A DNA stretch of 64,000 nt from Petunia secreta (lineage: Eukaryota; Streptophyta; Magnoliopsida; Solanales; Solanaceae). The stretch covers positions 25,708,501-25,772,500 of the forward strand of contig JARKIP010000065.1 in the NCBI GenBank assembly GCA_029990175.1, in the 5' to 3' direction. Every line of letters begins with the position of its first letter. The stretch's first letter is position 1. The translations under genes were made by a program, and so were the position numbers. Below the pieces are notes generated by a model. The model was not told the DNA's origin. It did no database searches and saw only the letters and a list, made by a program, of their open reading frames with translations. Positions 55,604 through 64,000 of the stretch are shown piece by piece.

Positions 55604-55683
55604 TCCTCCCCTTCTTGAAAGGATTTCGTCCTCGAAATCAAACCATCAAGCCTACATTCAACAAGCACAAACAAAACTTCCCA
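55604..55683 (-). promoter_or_regulatory. Vestigial pol tail and polypurine tract of H
   Basis: After the ORF stop the minus strand still reads GLISRTKSFQEGEDD in one frame, then the LTR. The purine run AAGAAGGGGAGGA is the plus-strand primer. Confidence 0.8.
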
Positions 55684-58665
55684 CTACAAGAGTAGGTTAG
55701 TGGCAAAAGTGTGGGAAAACACACTCTTGTGATAGAGCCAAGCATCAATACCAATGAAAAAGCTCATGTCTCCCAAGGAAACGACAAGTACTCGACTCAG
55801 AAAGAAAGTGCACCCAACACATGAACAAACAAGGAAATCAATAGGACATGAAACATGCAAGATATAGCAATCCCTATGACCCCTAAGCTTTTGAGCAACA
55901 CACCAAGCCTTCAATGCATTACTATCACAATGTGACTCATTGGCTTTGGCATGCCCAACACCCAAGGTGTAATCAATATGTGGGGTGGAGTGAACAAAAA
56001 AGTTCAATTGACAACTAACATCAAATACTCCACTCCCCTTCTTGGAAGCACTCTTACACGCACCAAGAGTGGCTTCCTCACCTCCAAATCCATCTCTAAG
56101 ACAATCTCCCTCACTAGGCAAACTCCAAAGGAAAGTCTCCAAAATTGGCCCTTCATCATTATAGTCCGTACAATGAAGGCTAAGACTACTAGAAGATGGT
56201 TCAATACAACCAATATCAAGACCATTCATCCCACTTGGAGTTCCAAACAATGGATCATCCGTAGAGTCTATCTTTACATACCATGGAGGTTCTACCTTAG
56301 TATCAATCCAAGTCCGATACAATTCGCTACCACAAATGAGATTATCTTCACATAATGGAAATGTAAAAGCATGCACCTCAAATTCATGGTCACATAAAAG
56401 CATGGTATCAAGACAAGGTTCTTTACCCACACCCGAGGAGTCATCGAAAACAAATCGATCCATCTCACACTCGAGAGACTCCTCAAGGTCACAACCATCC
56501 TCACTACAACACATAGGTCCACCATTACCAAGCAATTCATCAAGAGAAAAGATAGGGTATTCATTTAACTCATCTTCCCCTTTATCAAATATAGGTGGGG
56601 TGTCATAACAAGGATCACCAATAGGGTCAACTACACATTCTTCACTAATGAGAGGTTCAATGAAAACCGAGCTCACATCATGATGTGGCTTATCATCCCT
56701 CTCAACTAGTGGTTCACAATTACTCACAAGTTGACCAACCGACTCTACACTAGTTGCAAACACATTGTAGTCACATAACTCATCAACTAGTATAGAGTTT
56801 TCACCAACACTACCAAAAGACAAGGAAGTAACATGTTCAAGGGAAGAACTTTCACATACCTTTGAGTGGCCACCTTGCTCACTCAATGCACTTGAAGTGG
56901 CATGAATTGTCTCTTCACCTTGAAGCTCACATTGACAAGCTTCTTCACCTTGTCTATCCTTCTTGGGACTTGATCGAGGCTCCATTGGTTTGCCTCCAAG
57001 AGTACCTACACAAGCATTCACAAAAGTAGAAGAAAAAGATAAAGAGTTAAGGTTAGAATAAGGGGTGTCCTCACTCTTTTTTCCCTCTTTCTTTTCCCTC
57101 ATTTTCTTTTCAAGGTTAGGTGTAGATTCGGGTGGTGACATCCCACTCACATCACTCAACACATCCTCTCCTTTTTCCGCTCGAGGAATGTCACCGGTCA
57201 CTCCCTTACTCCTCTCAATCTTTTGTCTCTCAAATTCGGGTGAGTTGGGACGAGGCCCAAGAATACCCATGGCCGGAGTAGGTGGACTTTTAACATCAAC
57301 CCGGAATCTAGGACTAAGAGACTCATCACTTGAGGTCTCTTTCTTCTTTGTTGGTGAACCACTCGGCTTTGGAGCTTGTGGTTTGGGGTTCACCTTGTCG
57401 ACAATTGTCAACTCTTGTCTTGCACTAGTCCCACCCTTGCTTGTGATTGTAGGACTTCTTGTTTGCTTCCTTTCATCCTTGAGTTGAGATACTTGCTCCT
57501 TTTCTTTTTGCATAGGCCTAGAAGATGTACTAGGATAAAACTTAAACTTTGCCCGGCAAGGTTCAATGTCATAAGTTCTTTGCCCCTTGCTCACTTTGTA
57601 CACATCCTTCATGAGATCATATCGCACCCTCTTGCCTTGCAACAACGGTTTTCCTAGCCAAACACCATAATACTCCATGGGGTACACATCACACCAAACG
57701 TATTCTTTGTAACTCCCATGAGATATGAGTACCCGAGCTTCACTAGTAACCCAAACACCTTGACATTCATAAGGATATTTCAATTTGTAGCATGGTATCT
57801 TTAGTCTATTAACCCAAGAGGTGTTAACAAAATTAGTAAAGGCTTCACTAATCTTGAGCAAGCATCCTCCTCTACCATTCACCTCAAAAATGAACCTACA
57901 CTCACACATGTCTTGTATAGGATCAAGTCCAAGAAAGCCATCACCCCCAAGTTGGGTTCTCCTTATCTCTCCACTAGTGGCAAAACCACTAGAACAACCT
58001 CCACTTCCCGTCACTCTTCCAACATTAGAAGTGTTGTCGAAAGTCGGGGAAGATATACCACTATGGAACCCATAATTGCCTCTCGCCTTGGCTCCATAGC
58101 CCATAGCACCACTCCTACCACCACTACTAGAGCAACGCACCCCCGTAACGGTAAGAGCAAGACCATTTCTCCTTCCACCATTCACATGGGAACTAGAAGA
58201 TGCAAACCTCCCATTTCCCATGGAACAACCACCACCTCCTCCCATACTAATGGAAGGACCTCTACTACTCCCTTGCTCACCACAAGCAACATCAAGAGAA
58301 GATGCAAATGAACAATTCTCATAATCAACCTCATCACCAATTCTCTCTACGTCACTATCATCATGTTCAAATTCATCACAAGAAGAGTAAGTAGGATCAT
58401 CATACCTTGAAGCGTCACCATCTTCATATTCTTGACTTGGAGCATAAGATTCTTCACATTCACCTTCGCAAGCCCCATAGTCTTCTTCATCTTCATAATC
58501 AACATAGTGAACTGCTTCATCAACATAGGAGCCATGGTTTCCATCATCATAGTAATGGCCATCATCACCCTCGTAGGATCCATAGTCTCCATCATCACCA
58601 TACGAGTCATAGCAACTCGCATCATTCCCACAAGAGCAATAGTCTCCACAATCAACATCCGACAT
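55684..58665 (-). CDS. Long ORF of H: acidic/Tyr-rich protein with pseudo-protease domain
   Basis: 994 codons from the ATG at 58665 (MSDVDCGDYCSCGND), uninterrupted. The same layout as E: an acidic, Tyr/Gly/Ser-rich start (DEAVHYVDYEDEEDYGACEG); a Gly/Ser-rich part; residues about 255-375 aligning to the CRM protease (KYPYECQG, DVYPMEYYGVWLGKP near 337) with ISE in place of the catalytic DSG; SPPTPAMGILGPRPNSPE; CVGTLGGKPMEP; GDPCYDTPPIFDKGEDEL; and a C-terminal MSFFIGIDAWLYHKSVFS. No zinc knuckle, RT, RNase H or integrase motif is seen, and no clear transmembrane segment. I do not recognise the family outside these elements and cannot give it a function. The long open frame in a young copy argues that it is, or was recently, translated. 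Confidence 0.85.
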   Translation of the reverse strand: MSDVDCGDYCSCGNDASCYDSYGDDGDYGSYEGDDGHYYDDGNHGSYVDEAVHYVDYEDEEDYGACEGECEESYAPSQEYEDGDASRYDDPTYSSCDEFEHDDSDVERIGDEVDYENCSFASSLDVACGEQGSSRGPSISMGGGGGCSMGNGRFASSSSHVNGGRRNGLALTVTGVRCSSSGGRSGAMGYGAKARGNYGFHSGISSPTFDNTSNVGRVTGSGGCSSGFATSGEIRRTQLGGDGFLGLDPIQDMCECRFIFEVNGRGGCLLKISEAFTNFVNTSWVNRLKIPCYKLKYPYECQGVWVTSEARVLISHGSYKEYVWCDVYPMEYYGVWLGKPLLQGKRVRYDLMKDVYKVSKGQRTYDIEPCRAKFKFYPSTSSRPMQKEKEQVSQLKDERKQTRSPTITSKGGTSARQELTIVDKVNPKPQAPKPSGSPTKKKETSSDESLSPRFRVDVKSPPTPAMGILGPRPNSPEFERQKIERSKGVTGDIPRAEKGEDVLSDVSGMSPPESTPNLEKKMREKKEGKKSEDTPYSNLNSLSFSSTFVNACVGTLGGKPMEPRSSPKKDRQGEEACQCELQGEETIHATSSALSEQGGHSKVCESSSLEHVTSLSFGSVGENSILVDELCDYNVFATSVESVGQLVSNCEPLVERDDKPHHDVSSVFIEPLISEECVVDPIGDPCYDTPPIFDKGEDELNEYPIFSLDELLGNGGPMCCSEDGCDLEESLECEMDRFVFDDSSGVGKEPCLDTMLLCDHEFEVHAFTFPLCEDNLICGSELYRTWIDTKVEPPWYVKIDSTDDPLFGTPSGMNGLDIGCIEPSSSSLSLHCTDYNDEGPILETFLWSLPSEGDCLRDGFGGEEATLGACKSASKKGSGVFDVSCQLNFFVHSTPHIDYTLGVGHAKANESHCDSNALKAWCVAQKLRGHRDCYILHVSCPIDFLVCSCVGCTFFLSRVLVVSLGDMSFFIGIDAWLYHKSVFSHTFATNLLL

Positions 58666-59617
58666 TGTCGCAACACCAAAGCACAAAACCTCCCGAAAGT
58701 CACTCCCTCACGTGTATCACTCAATTTATGAACACTCAAGAGCGAGGCCTTTACAACTTGGGAACCAAGGTGATCACAACTAGTACGTCCAAGTTAAAGT
58801 TCGGAATGGAGTTAATGAGACTCTATGGACGGACGGTTATTTAAAGTGCGCACTTGAGGCCAAAGAAAGTTCTACGAATCTTCTTTGATTTCTAATCTCC
58901 TCTACGCACGATTACCCTAATACGCTAAAGGATTAGTGTAAATAAAGTAGGCCAATTACCCTAGAAACACTAACCAAGAGGTACGGAAGCAAACGGAACA
59001 CAAAAACACACAAAACGAAGCCAAACGGAGCCTCCCCAGGAGTGGGCGGTCCGCCTCTGTAAAGGGGGGGCCCCGCCTACTCAAAATCCAGAGAGCAGCA
59101 TAAAAAGAGGCGGTCCAGCTCTTAGGAGTAGGCGGTCCGCCTACTGGGCTTCTCAGCACGGTCCGAAAACGAGTTTTTGGCTCGTTTAGCACTCAAAATC
59201 CAACGTTTTCGACTTGTTTTTTATTCTAATGATACCCAAAGATGTATATGGTGTTTCTAAACATTACCCAATAGGTTTTAACCCCAAACAAACAACAATC
59301 AATCGATTTTGATTCTTGAGCAAAATTCTAGGGTTCTTTGAAAATTTGGGAATTTGATTTCTTCAAATTTTGAAATACACCACCAAATCTTGTAATTTTG
59401 GTACCAAAAGATCGGGAATACGATATAGAACAAACCCCAATGATTTTAAATGTATGGGTGTTCCAATCCAACAAGTTCCAACAATTTTTTGTGAAATTTT
59501 CAAGTTTTTCTATTTTTTTGTTTTTCTTCTTTTCTTCAAGAACAAACACAACAACAACAATAATACTAACACGACGAACAAGGAACGGGGGTTTGTAAGA
59601 ACATAACCCGAGCCTTG
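58666..59617 (-). other. 5' leader of H
   Basis: Non-coding. Contains GGCGGTCCGCC motifs at 59043-59150 and a block AATGATACCCAAAG (about 59224) shared with C and G. Confidence 0.7.
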
Positions 59618-59629
59618 CTCTGATACCAA
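59618..59629 (-). promoter_or_regulatory. Primer binding site of H
   Basis: Minus strand TGGTATCAGAGC, beside the 5' LTR; iMet type. Confidence 0.9.
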
Positions 59630-59630
59630 C

Positions 59631-60438
59631 TGATAAGGGCCAAAATACGCGGAAGCAAACTATACGATAATCAAGCGGAAGCAAGTAAAGGATAACAAGA
59701 AAACAATAATGGGAAGGCAAGAAAATAGAAGAAAGAATCGAATTCAATTTACTAACGTTAATCGAATTCAAAAGGGAAAAGGGAAACTTGAACCTTACAA
59801 TGGAATATAACTAGATGTCGATCTCCACAGGTTCCAAGTCGAGACATACACGAGCCTCGGGCTCACACAAGAAGGGCTCGGCCTCGTCAATGTTCTCTCT
59901 CAAGATTCTATCTTCAACCAATGACTAACTCCCTGAAATAAATGACTAAGTGTGGTATTTATAGGTTCACCACACTTCTAAATGAAATGTCTAAAAAGCC
60001 CTCACATGATATAAAAACAATACAAGCCTCGTAGGGCCAAAATAGGAACTTTATGCCAAATTCCCGTCCAAAGCTCAGCAAGTAGGCGCCCCTGCCTAGT
60101 GGGAGTAGGCGGTCCGCCTACTTCTCCATGCTGTGGAGTAGGCGGCCCAAGCTTCTGCAGAGGCGGTCCGCCCCTTTTCAGGCGCCCCAAAATGCTGAGG
60201 CTCAACTTCAACTAGGCGGCCCGCCCCTTTGACTAGGCGGTCCGCCCCTTCCTGGGGGTCATGGGAATGGCTCAAAATGTGTCTCCCGAGCCTCTCCTTT
60301 GGGGCCTAGGTGGTCCTCCTCCCTTGGCGCTCCTTTGCATGATCTTTAAGTTGCTTTCGGAGGCCTTGGCGGTACTCTTTGTGCTCTCAAGCTTGGCTCT
60401 TAATTGTTGGCGTTTTGGCTCCAATTTGGATCTTATCA
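59631..60438 (-). repeat. 5' LTR of H
   Basis: 808 bp. TATA-like TATAAATA (minus) at 59956-59963. GC-rich palindromes at 60083-60250. Confidence 0.92.
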
Positions 60439-60505
60439 CCGCGGCCAAGAGGTAGGCCAAAGTGCTTACCGGTACCTTAATGGTATCGTATACGTCTCCG
60501 GCCAT
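60439..60505 (-). CDS. G ORF, N-terminal part
   Basis: The ATG at 60505 follows a TTTTTGTAGGTAT splice-like junction. It reads MAGDVYDTIKVPVSTLAYLL, resembling the D gag N-terminus (MAGNDGKSIEKP, LADLMAAIQ). H cuts the frame 22 codons in, and it continues at 54790. Confidence 0.7.
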
Positions 60506-61488
60506 ATACCTACAAAAATCAAAGATAAGATAAAAGAGGTTAGAGTAAAAACCTGACTTGCTCCCTTACTTTTGAATGTCACTGGGTACACTCGTTTAGT
60601 GGCAGGAGATTTGTCACTCAAACTCGATTCAATAGCTTCCTCGTAGTTGAACAACCTCCTCGATAACTAATCAAATTCACAAGAACCAAATACTCTTCGG
60701 GAAGAGTGGAGTTGCTGGGACTCAATGAATGCTAGGCTATATAGGTGAGCACTTGAAGCAAAATGTACTACGGGTCTTCTTTGATTTCTAATCACCACTA
60801 AGCACGAGTACCCTAAACGCTTAATGAACTTGTACTAGTAAAGTAGGAGTGTTACTTGAAAAGTACTAGCCGGAAGGGATACAAGCCAACAAAAAGCGAT
60901 AACCTACAAAAAACTACAATCCGGACAGCTATCAGAAAGAGGCGCTCCGCCTCACCAGGTGGGCGGTCCGCCCTGGCAAGATACAGAGAGCTGCACAGAG
61001 GGAGGCGGTCCGCCCTGCCAAGATACTTGGTTTTTCTGCAGCTTTGCACTCCACATTTTTTATTCTTTAGCACCCAAATTTCCAACAAAAACACAATATT
61101 TTTCCAATCTAATGGTACGCAAAGGTGTATAGGATTAAAACAAACAAACCCCAATAGTTTTTAACCCCAATCAAACAAAAATAGATCGATTTCGATTCTT
61201 GAAGCAAAGTTTCTAGGGTTTTGAAAATATTGAGATTTGATTCTTCAAATTTCGAAACACAACACCAAATCAAGATATTTTGGTACCAAAAGAATGGGAA
61301 TCAAACATATGTCAAACCCCAATGATTTTCAATGTTTGGGTGTTCGAATCCAACAAGTTTCACCAATTTTTTTATAGTTTTCAAATTTTTGAATTTTTTT
61401 GTTTTTCTTCAAACTTTCAAGAACAAGAATAACAAACACAAAGATAAACAGTCACGATCGAGGGTTTGTAAGAACAAAACCTATCCGT
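60506..61488 (-). other. 5' leader of G
   Basis: Non-coding. GGCGGTCCGCC motifs at 60940-61020. A block around 61100-61200 (AACCCCAATCAAAC) is shared with C and H. Confidence 0.7.
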
Positions 61489-61500
61489 GCTCTGATACCA
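61489..61500 (-). promoter_or_regulatory. Primer binding site of G
   Basis: Minus strand TGGTATCAGAGC, iMet type. Confidence 0.88.
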
Positions 61501-61502
61501 AC

Positions 61503-62336
61503 TGATGCAGGGAAAAATGAGCGGAAGGTAGAAACGATATGAAAATGCGGAAGCGATAAAGATAAAGATAAAAACAAGATGAGACTCGAACGATTATCTA
61601 AGTAGCAACGAGGAACTTGTCTCGTTACACCTCAAGTGAATGTCAAGGAATCACCTATGCTATGCAACTATCCTCAAGAGATACCCGACCCTTGTAAATA
61701 GAATGATAAAAGATGGATGATGTTCAAATTGGAATCCACCAATTGAATTCAAGTTCCCAACAAGGGTTCAAAGAGAGCATAGCTCAAGTTTCTTCAATAT
61801 TCAAGGTGATGTAATGAAATGAAAGTCTAAGGGAGACTTTTATAGTCTTCTCCTATGCCTAATGTAATGTCTAAAATACCCCCAAAGTGGGTTAAAACAA
61901 TAAATGCCACGTAGGGCTAAAGTAGGAAATACACATCAAAATGAAGGAAAATCCCGTCATGCTAACACAGGGGTAGGCGGTCCGCCTCCCCCTCTAGGCG
62001 CTCCGCCCTGTTTCTGCTCTTCAGAGGTGGCTGCACACTAGGCGGTCTGCCTAGTGCATTTAGGTGGTCCGCCTCCTTGGATTCTGAGGCTCGAATTTGT
62101 GTAGGCAGTCCGCCTCTTCGTGTAGGCGGTTCGCCTCATCGTGAGAGGTCTTGAAATGGGTCAAAATGGACTCTAGGTGTTCCTCCTTGACCGTAGTTTG
62201 TCCTCCCGCAATGGTGATCAAGTTCATGACTTCAATCACTCTCGGATCCTCCTCGGGGGTCTTTGATGTATACTCATTGTGCTCTTAAGCTTGGCTCTTG
62301 ATGGTTGGCGCTTTGTCTCCAATTTGCCCGGCATCA
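61503..62336 (-). repeat. 5' LTR of G
   Basis: 834 bp; diverged from the left LTR by many differences, in keeping with G being older than H. Confidence 0.88.
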
Positions 62337-63724
62337 AGTATGCTCTGCATCACAGTGTCTCGAGCTGCCTGCTCCAGTCTCAACTGGGTCAGCTCTGCCT
62401 GCTACACCTCTCTCAGCTTAGCAAGCTCGCGTTCAAAGCCCACAAGTCTCTCTGTTGTAGTTCTCTTATCTTCATTAGCTGCAACCGGGTCATGTACTGA
62501 AGTAATGTCATGGGCAATGGGTACCTCTAAAAGATCATCATTCATTTAGAAAGGGACCTCGTGCTTCTTCATCAAAGCCGTCAGAGTGTGCACAAAATAC
62601 AGCTTCAATGTCTTCTCATTACGAGTCCGCATCATCTGCTCATACATAAGCTCTCCCAAGTTCAGCACTATCCCATTCATCAGAGCAGAAATAAGAAGCA
62701 CCCGCTCCCGAAGGACATTTGTCTGATGGTCAGCCTGCATTATTCCATTAAACACCCAATTTAGCCAAGATCGACTCTCCCTAGACATAAACCTTTTAGC
62801 AAAAGTGGCATATTTTCTCTGCGTGTTGTGCAACCACGCAGGCTCCGAAGATTCACGATCATCCATAGCAGCTGGTGGGTCACACAATACCTCAATGACA
62901 TCCGCAAAATCTAGCTCTGCTAGCATCTTCTTGTAATCATCCATGGCCACTTCAGTCACCCTGTAATGTGCATTAATGGCTCTGGCAGAAATATCAACAT
63001 CAACCTCTCTAACCCGCACTATGCTGCTCCTCGGACTCTCACAGTTCGCATATAATTCTTGAACAGCAGTAACATTGCCCTTGCACTTGGGACACTGCGT
63101 AAATCTTTCCCACTTCCTATCTTTCATAACCTCCATAATAGCCGGGCAAGCGCACGCATGATAGTTCTGTGGTCTTTCCTGTGTAATCTACTTCTTTATA
63201 ATCCACTGATACGCCAGGTATGCACTCTCGCTCTCAAATGTGTCCTCCCACAATGCCCTGTCAATCGGGCTACTGGTAGAGGGAATGTCCTGAGGCCCTG
63301 GAATAGGAGTGTACTCCTCCTCAGCATCATCATCAACCTGCTCGTCATCCTCATCATCCTGCTTCATTGGTTTCTTAACTTTGCCCTGAACTGCTCTCCT
63401 CTTCTTGGCCGGTGGTCTAGAAGCACCACCTTCACGGATCACCACGGACTTTTTCCTTAGCAATGGTTGATTTCCTCTTGCCCGTGGCTGCCTGAGGAGC
63501 GGGAATGGTCATATCCAGAGCAGGTGTATCTTGTTTATTCTTTGAGCATTGCTCCATTTTATCCTTGCCCTCGGGTTGATTCCGTGGTGGTTTGCCACCG
63601 TCCCCGCTTCCACCACTCTTGGATGTTTGCTTTGCAATCGAAATTTTGTAATAGAATACCTGGGAGTTTGAAAGCAACCAAAATATTCAGCCGCTAGCTT
63701 TTCCTGTTTCTTTTTCTTTCCCAT
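62337..63724 (-). pseudogene. K 3' ORF with plant-transposon-protein-like domain
   Basis: Several overlapping minus frames that form one decayed gene. It begins with a basic start (MGKKKKQEK at 63724), then a Lys/Ser-rich segment, an acidic stretch (KQDDEDDEQVDDDAEEEY), and the domain proper at 63136-62546: FTQCPKCKGNVTAVQELYAN, VREVDVDISARAINAHYRV, ADVIEVLCDPPAA, WLHNTQRKYATFAKRFMSRE and NGIVLNLGELMYEQM. This pattern is what I know as the putative plant transposon protein domain, found in the extra ORF of Athila-like elements. Role unknown. A C-terminal coiled-coil-like part follows and is cut at 62337 by G. Confidence 0.6.
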
Positions 63725-63866
63725 TTTTCTGTTTTTGTTTTTGTCCGTGTTCTATTTCTCTTTCTCTGTTCTTGTTTTATTTTTGTTTTTGTTTTGTGTG
63801 TTGTGTTGTGTGTGTTTAGGAGTTAAAGGAGTTTTAAAAAAAACTTACCAAGTGACGCATCAGCCC
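63725..63866 (-). other. Gap between K pol and the 3' ORF
   Basis: AC/poly-A-rich (minus strand), no gene. A GGTAAGT splice-donor-like sequence (minus) stands near 63849. Confidence 0.4.
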
Positions 63867-64000
63867 ATGCGATCAACCCTCAACACTGCCTCACTCACCA
63901 AATAGTTGACATAATCAGCATACCATGGGTCCGAGTGATTGGTGATGGCAAAAAGTTGCTCATCCGGGAAGGTTTCTCTGATCAGACCTCCCTCATCCAC
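63867..64000 (-). pseudogene. K pol, fragment between RNase H and integrase
   Basis: The minus strand reads IRETFPDEQLFAITNHSDPW followed by YADYVNYLVSEAV, a signature I associate with the RNase H-integrase linker of Athila/Tat pol. The frame meets a TGA at about 63868, and no integrase motif follows before the 3' ORF. The gene continues beyond the right edge. Confidence 0.6.

Larger units (their letters stand above)
54796..60438 (-). mobile_element. H: non-autonomous CRM-like element with a 994-codon ORF
   Basis: 5643 bp, two 808-bp LTRs with about fourteen differences by eye, TSD ccgcg, ends TGATAAGATCC and GCCCTTATCA. It has a primer site, a leader sharing blocks with C and G, one intact ORF and a CRM-type polypurine tract. 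No polymerase. It is inserted in the N-terminal part of the G ORF. Confidence 0.92.
51970..62336 (-). mobile_element. G: non-autonomous CRM-like element containing H
   Basis: LTRs 51970-52785 and 61503-62336 with ends TGATGCCGGGC and CCCTGCATCA; about 4.7 kb without H. No polymerase or integrase motif. Its LTR shares AAGTAGCAACG and ATCACCTACNCTA blocks with C. Its ORF has a CRM-gag-like N-terminus and the C-terminal half seen in E and H. Confidence 0.85.
35093..64000 (-). mobile_element. K: Athila-like element containing E, D, G and H
   Basis: On the minus strand, from the right edge: the end of pol (63867-64000), a 3' open region with a plant-transposon-protein domain (63724-62337 and 51969-51688), an untranslated 3' part (51687-51044, 43209-42124), and a 3' LTR ending in GCGACA at 35093. 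The flank 35088-35092 (agtac) would be its TSD. An extra ORF between pol and the 3' LTR is typical of Athila-type elements. Its 5' half is not in the window. Confidence 0.6.

Noticed and set aside
57821..58844. Plus-strand His/Ser/Thr-rich frames opposite the H ORF
   Set aside because: Complement of an acidic Tyr/Gly-rich coding region with biased codons; no independent support.

Overview
The window looks like flowering-plant (eudicot) heterochromatin, probably from the nightshade family. The family guess rests on LTR ends such as GGTCGTGACA and on the overall repeat style, and is not certain. I find no host gene, tRNA, rRNA or CRISPR array. Essentially every base can be assigned to LTR retrotransposons inserted into one another, and seven insertions have 5-bp target-site duplications (TSDs) that I could read.

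Layout. The oldest layer is L, a Tekay/Del-type chromovirus on the minus strand (12785-16727 and 34216-35092). Three things interrupt it. (1) On the left is N, an Ogre/Tat-like element (minus; LTR 9862-12784, gag remnants to about 4360). Beyond N lies a 69-bp minisatellite (3597-4352), cut by M, a CRM-type fragment (1582-3596), which is cut in turn by the LTR J (1-1581). (2) In L's gag is A, a CRM-like Ty3/gypsy element (plus, 16728-34215, TSD gcatt). A carries B, a solo Ogre-like LTR (20197-22419, TSD tgtgg), and C, a second CRM-like element (minus, 25423-33077, TSD aaagg). (3) In L's 5' LTR is K, an Athila-like element (minus, 35093 to beyond the right edge). K carries E (plus, 35683-41444, TSD acaac), D (CRM-like, minus, 43210-51043, TSD aggct) and G (minus, 51970-62336, TSD agtgt/agtat). 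G carries H (minus, 54796-60438, TSD ccgcg). Nesting is therefore up to four deep.

The system most worth attention is E, G and H. They have LTRs, a tRNA-iMet-type primer site and a polypurine tract like those of the CRM-like elements A, C and D, but they encode no reverse transcriptase, RNase H or integrase. E and H instead carry one very long open frame (about 940 and 994 codons), still open in both young copies. It encodes an acidic Tyr/Gly-rich N-terminus, a domain collinear with the CRM aspartic protease but without the catalytic Asp-Ser-Gly, and a conserved Cys/acidic C-terminal half ending in a WLYHKS module. G has a CRM-gag-like N-terminus joined to the same C-terminal half.

How they may work together (inference). 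E shares leader sequence with A and D; G and H share leader or LTR blocks with C. They look like non-autonomous partners mobilised by CRM-like polymerases, as proposed for the rice noaCRR elements, but with a conserved protein of their own. CRM elements are typically centromeric, so the locus may be centromeric or pericentromeric.
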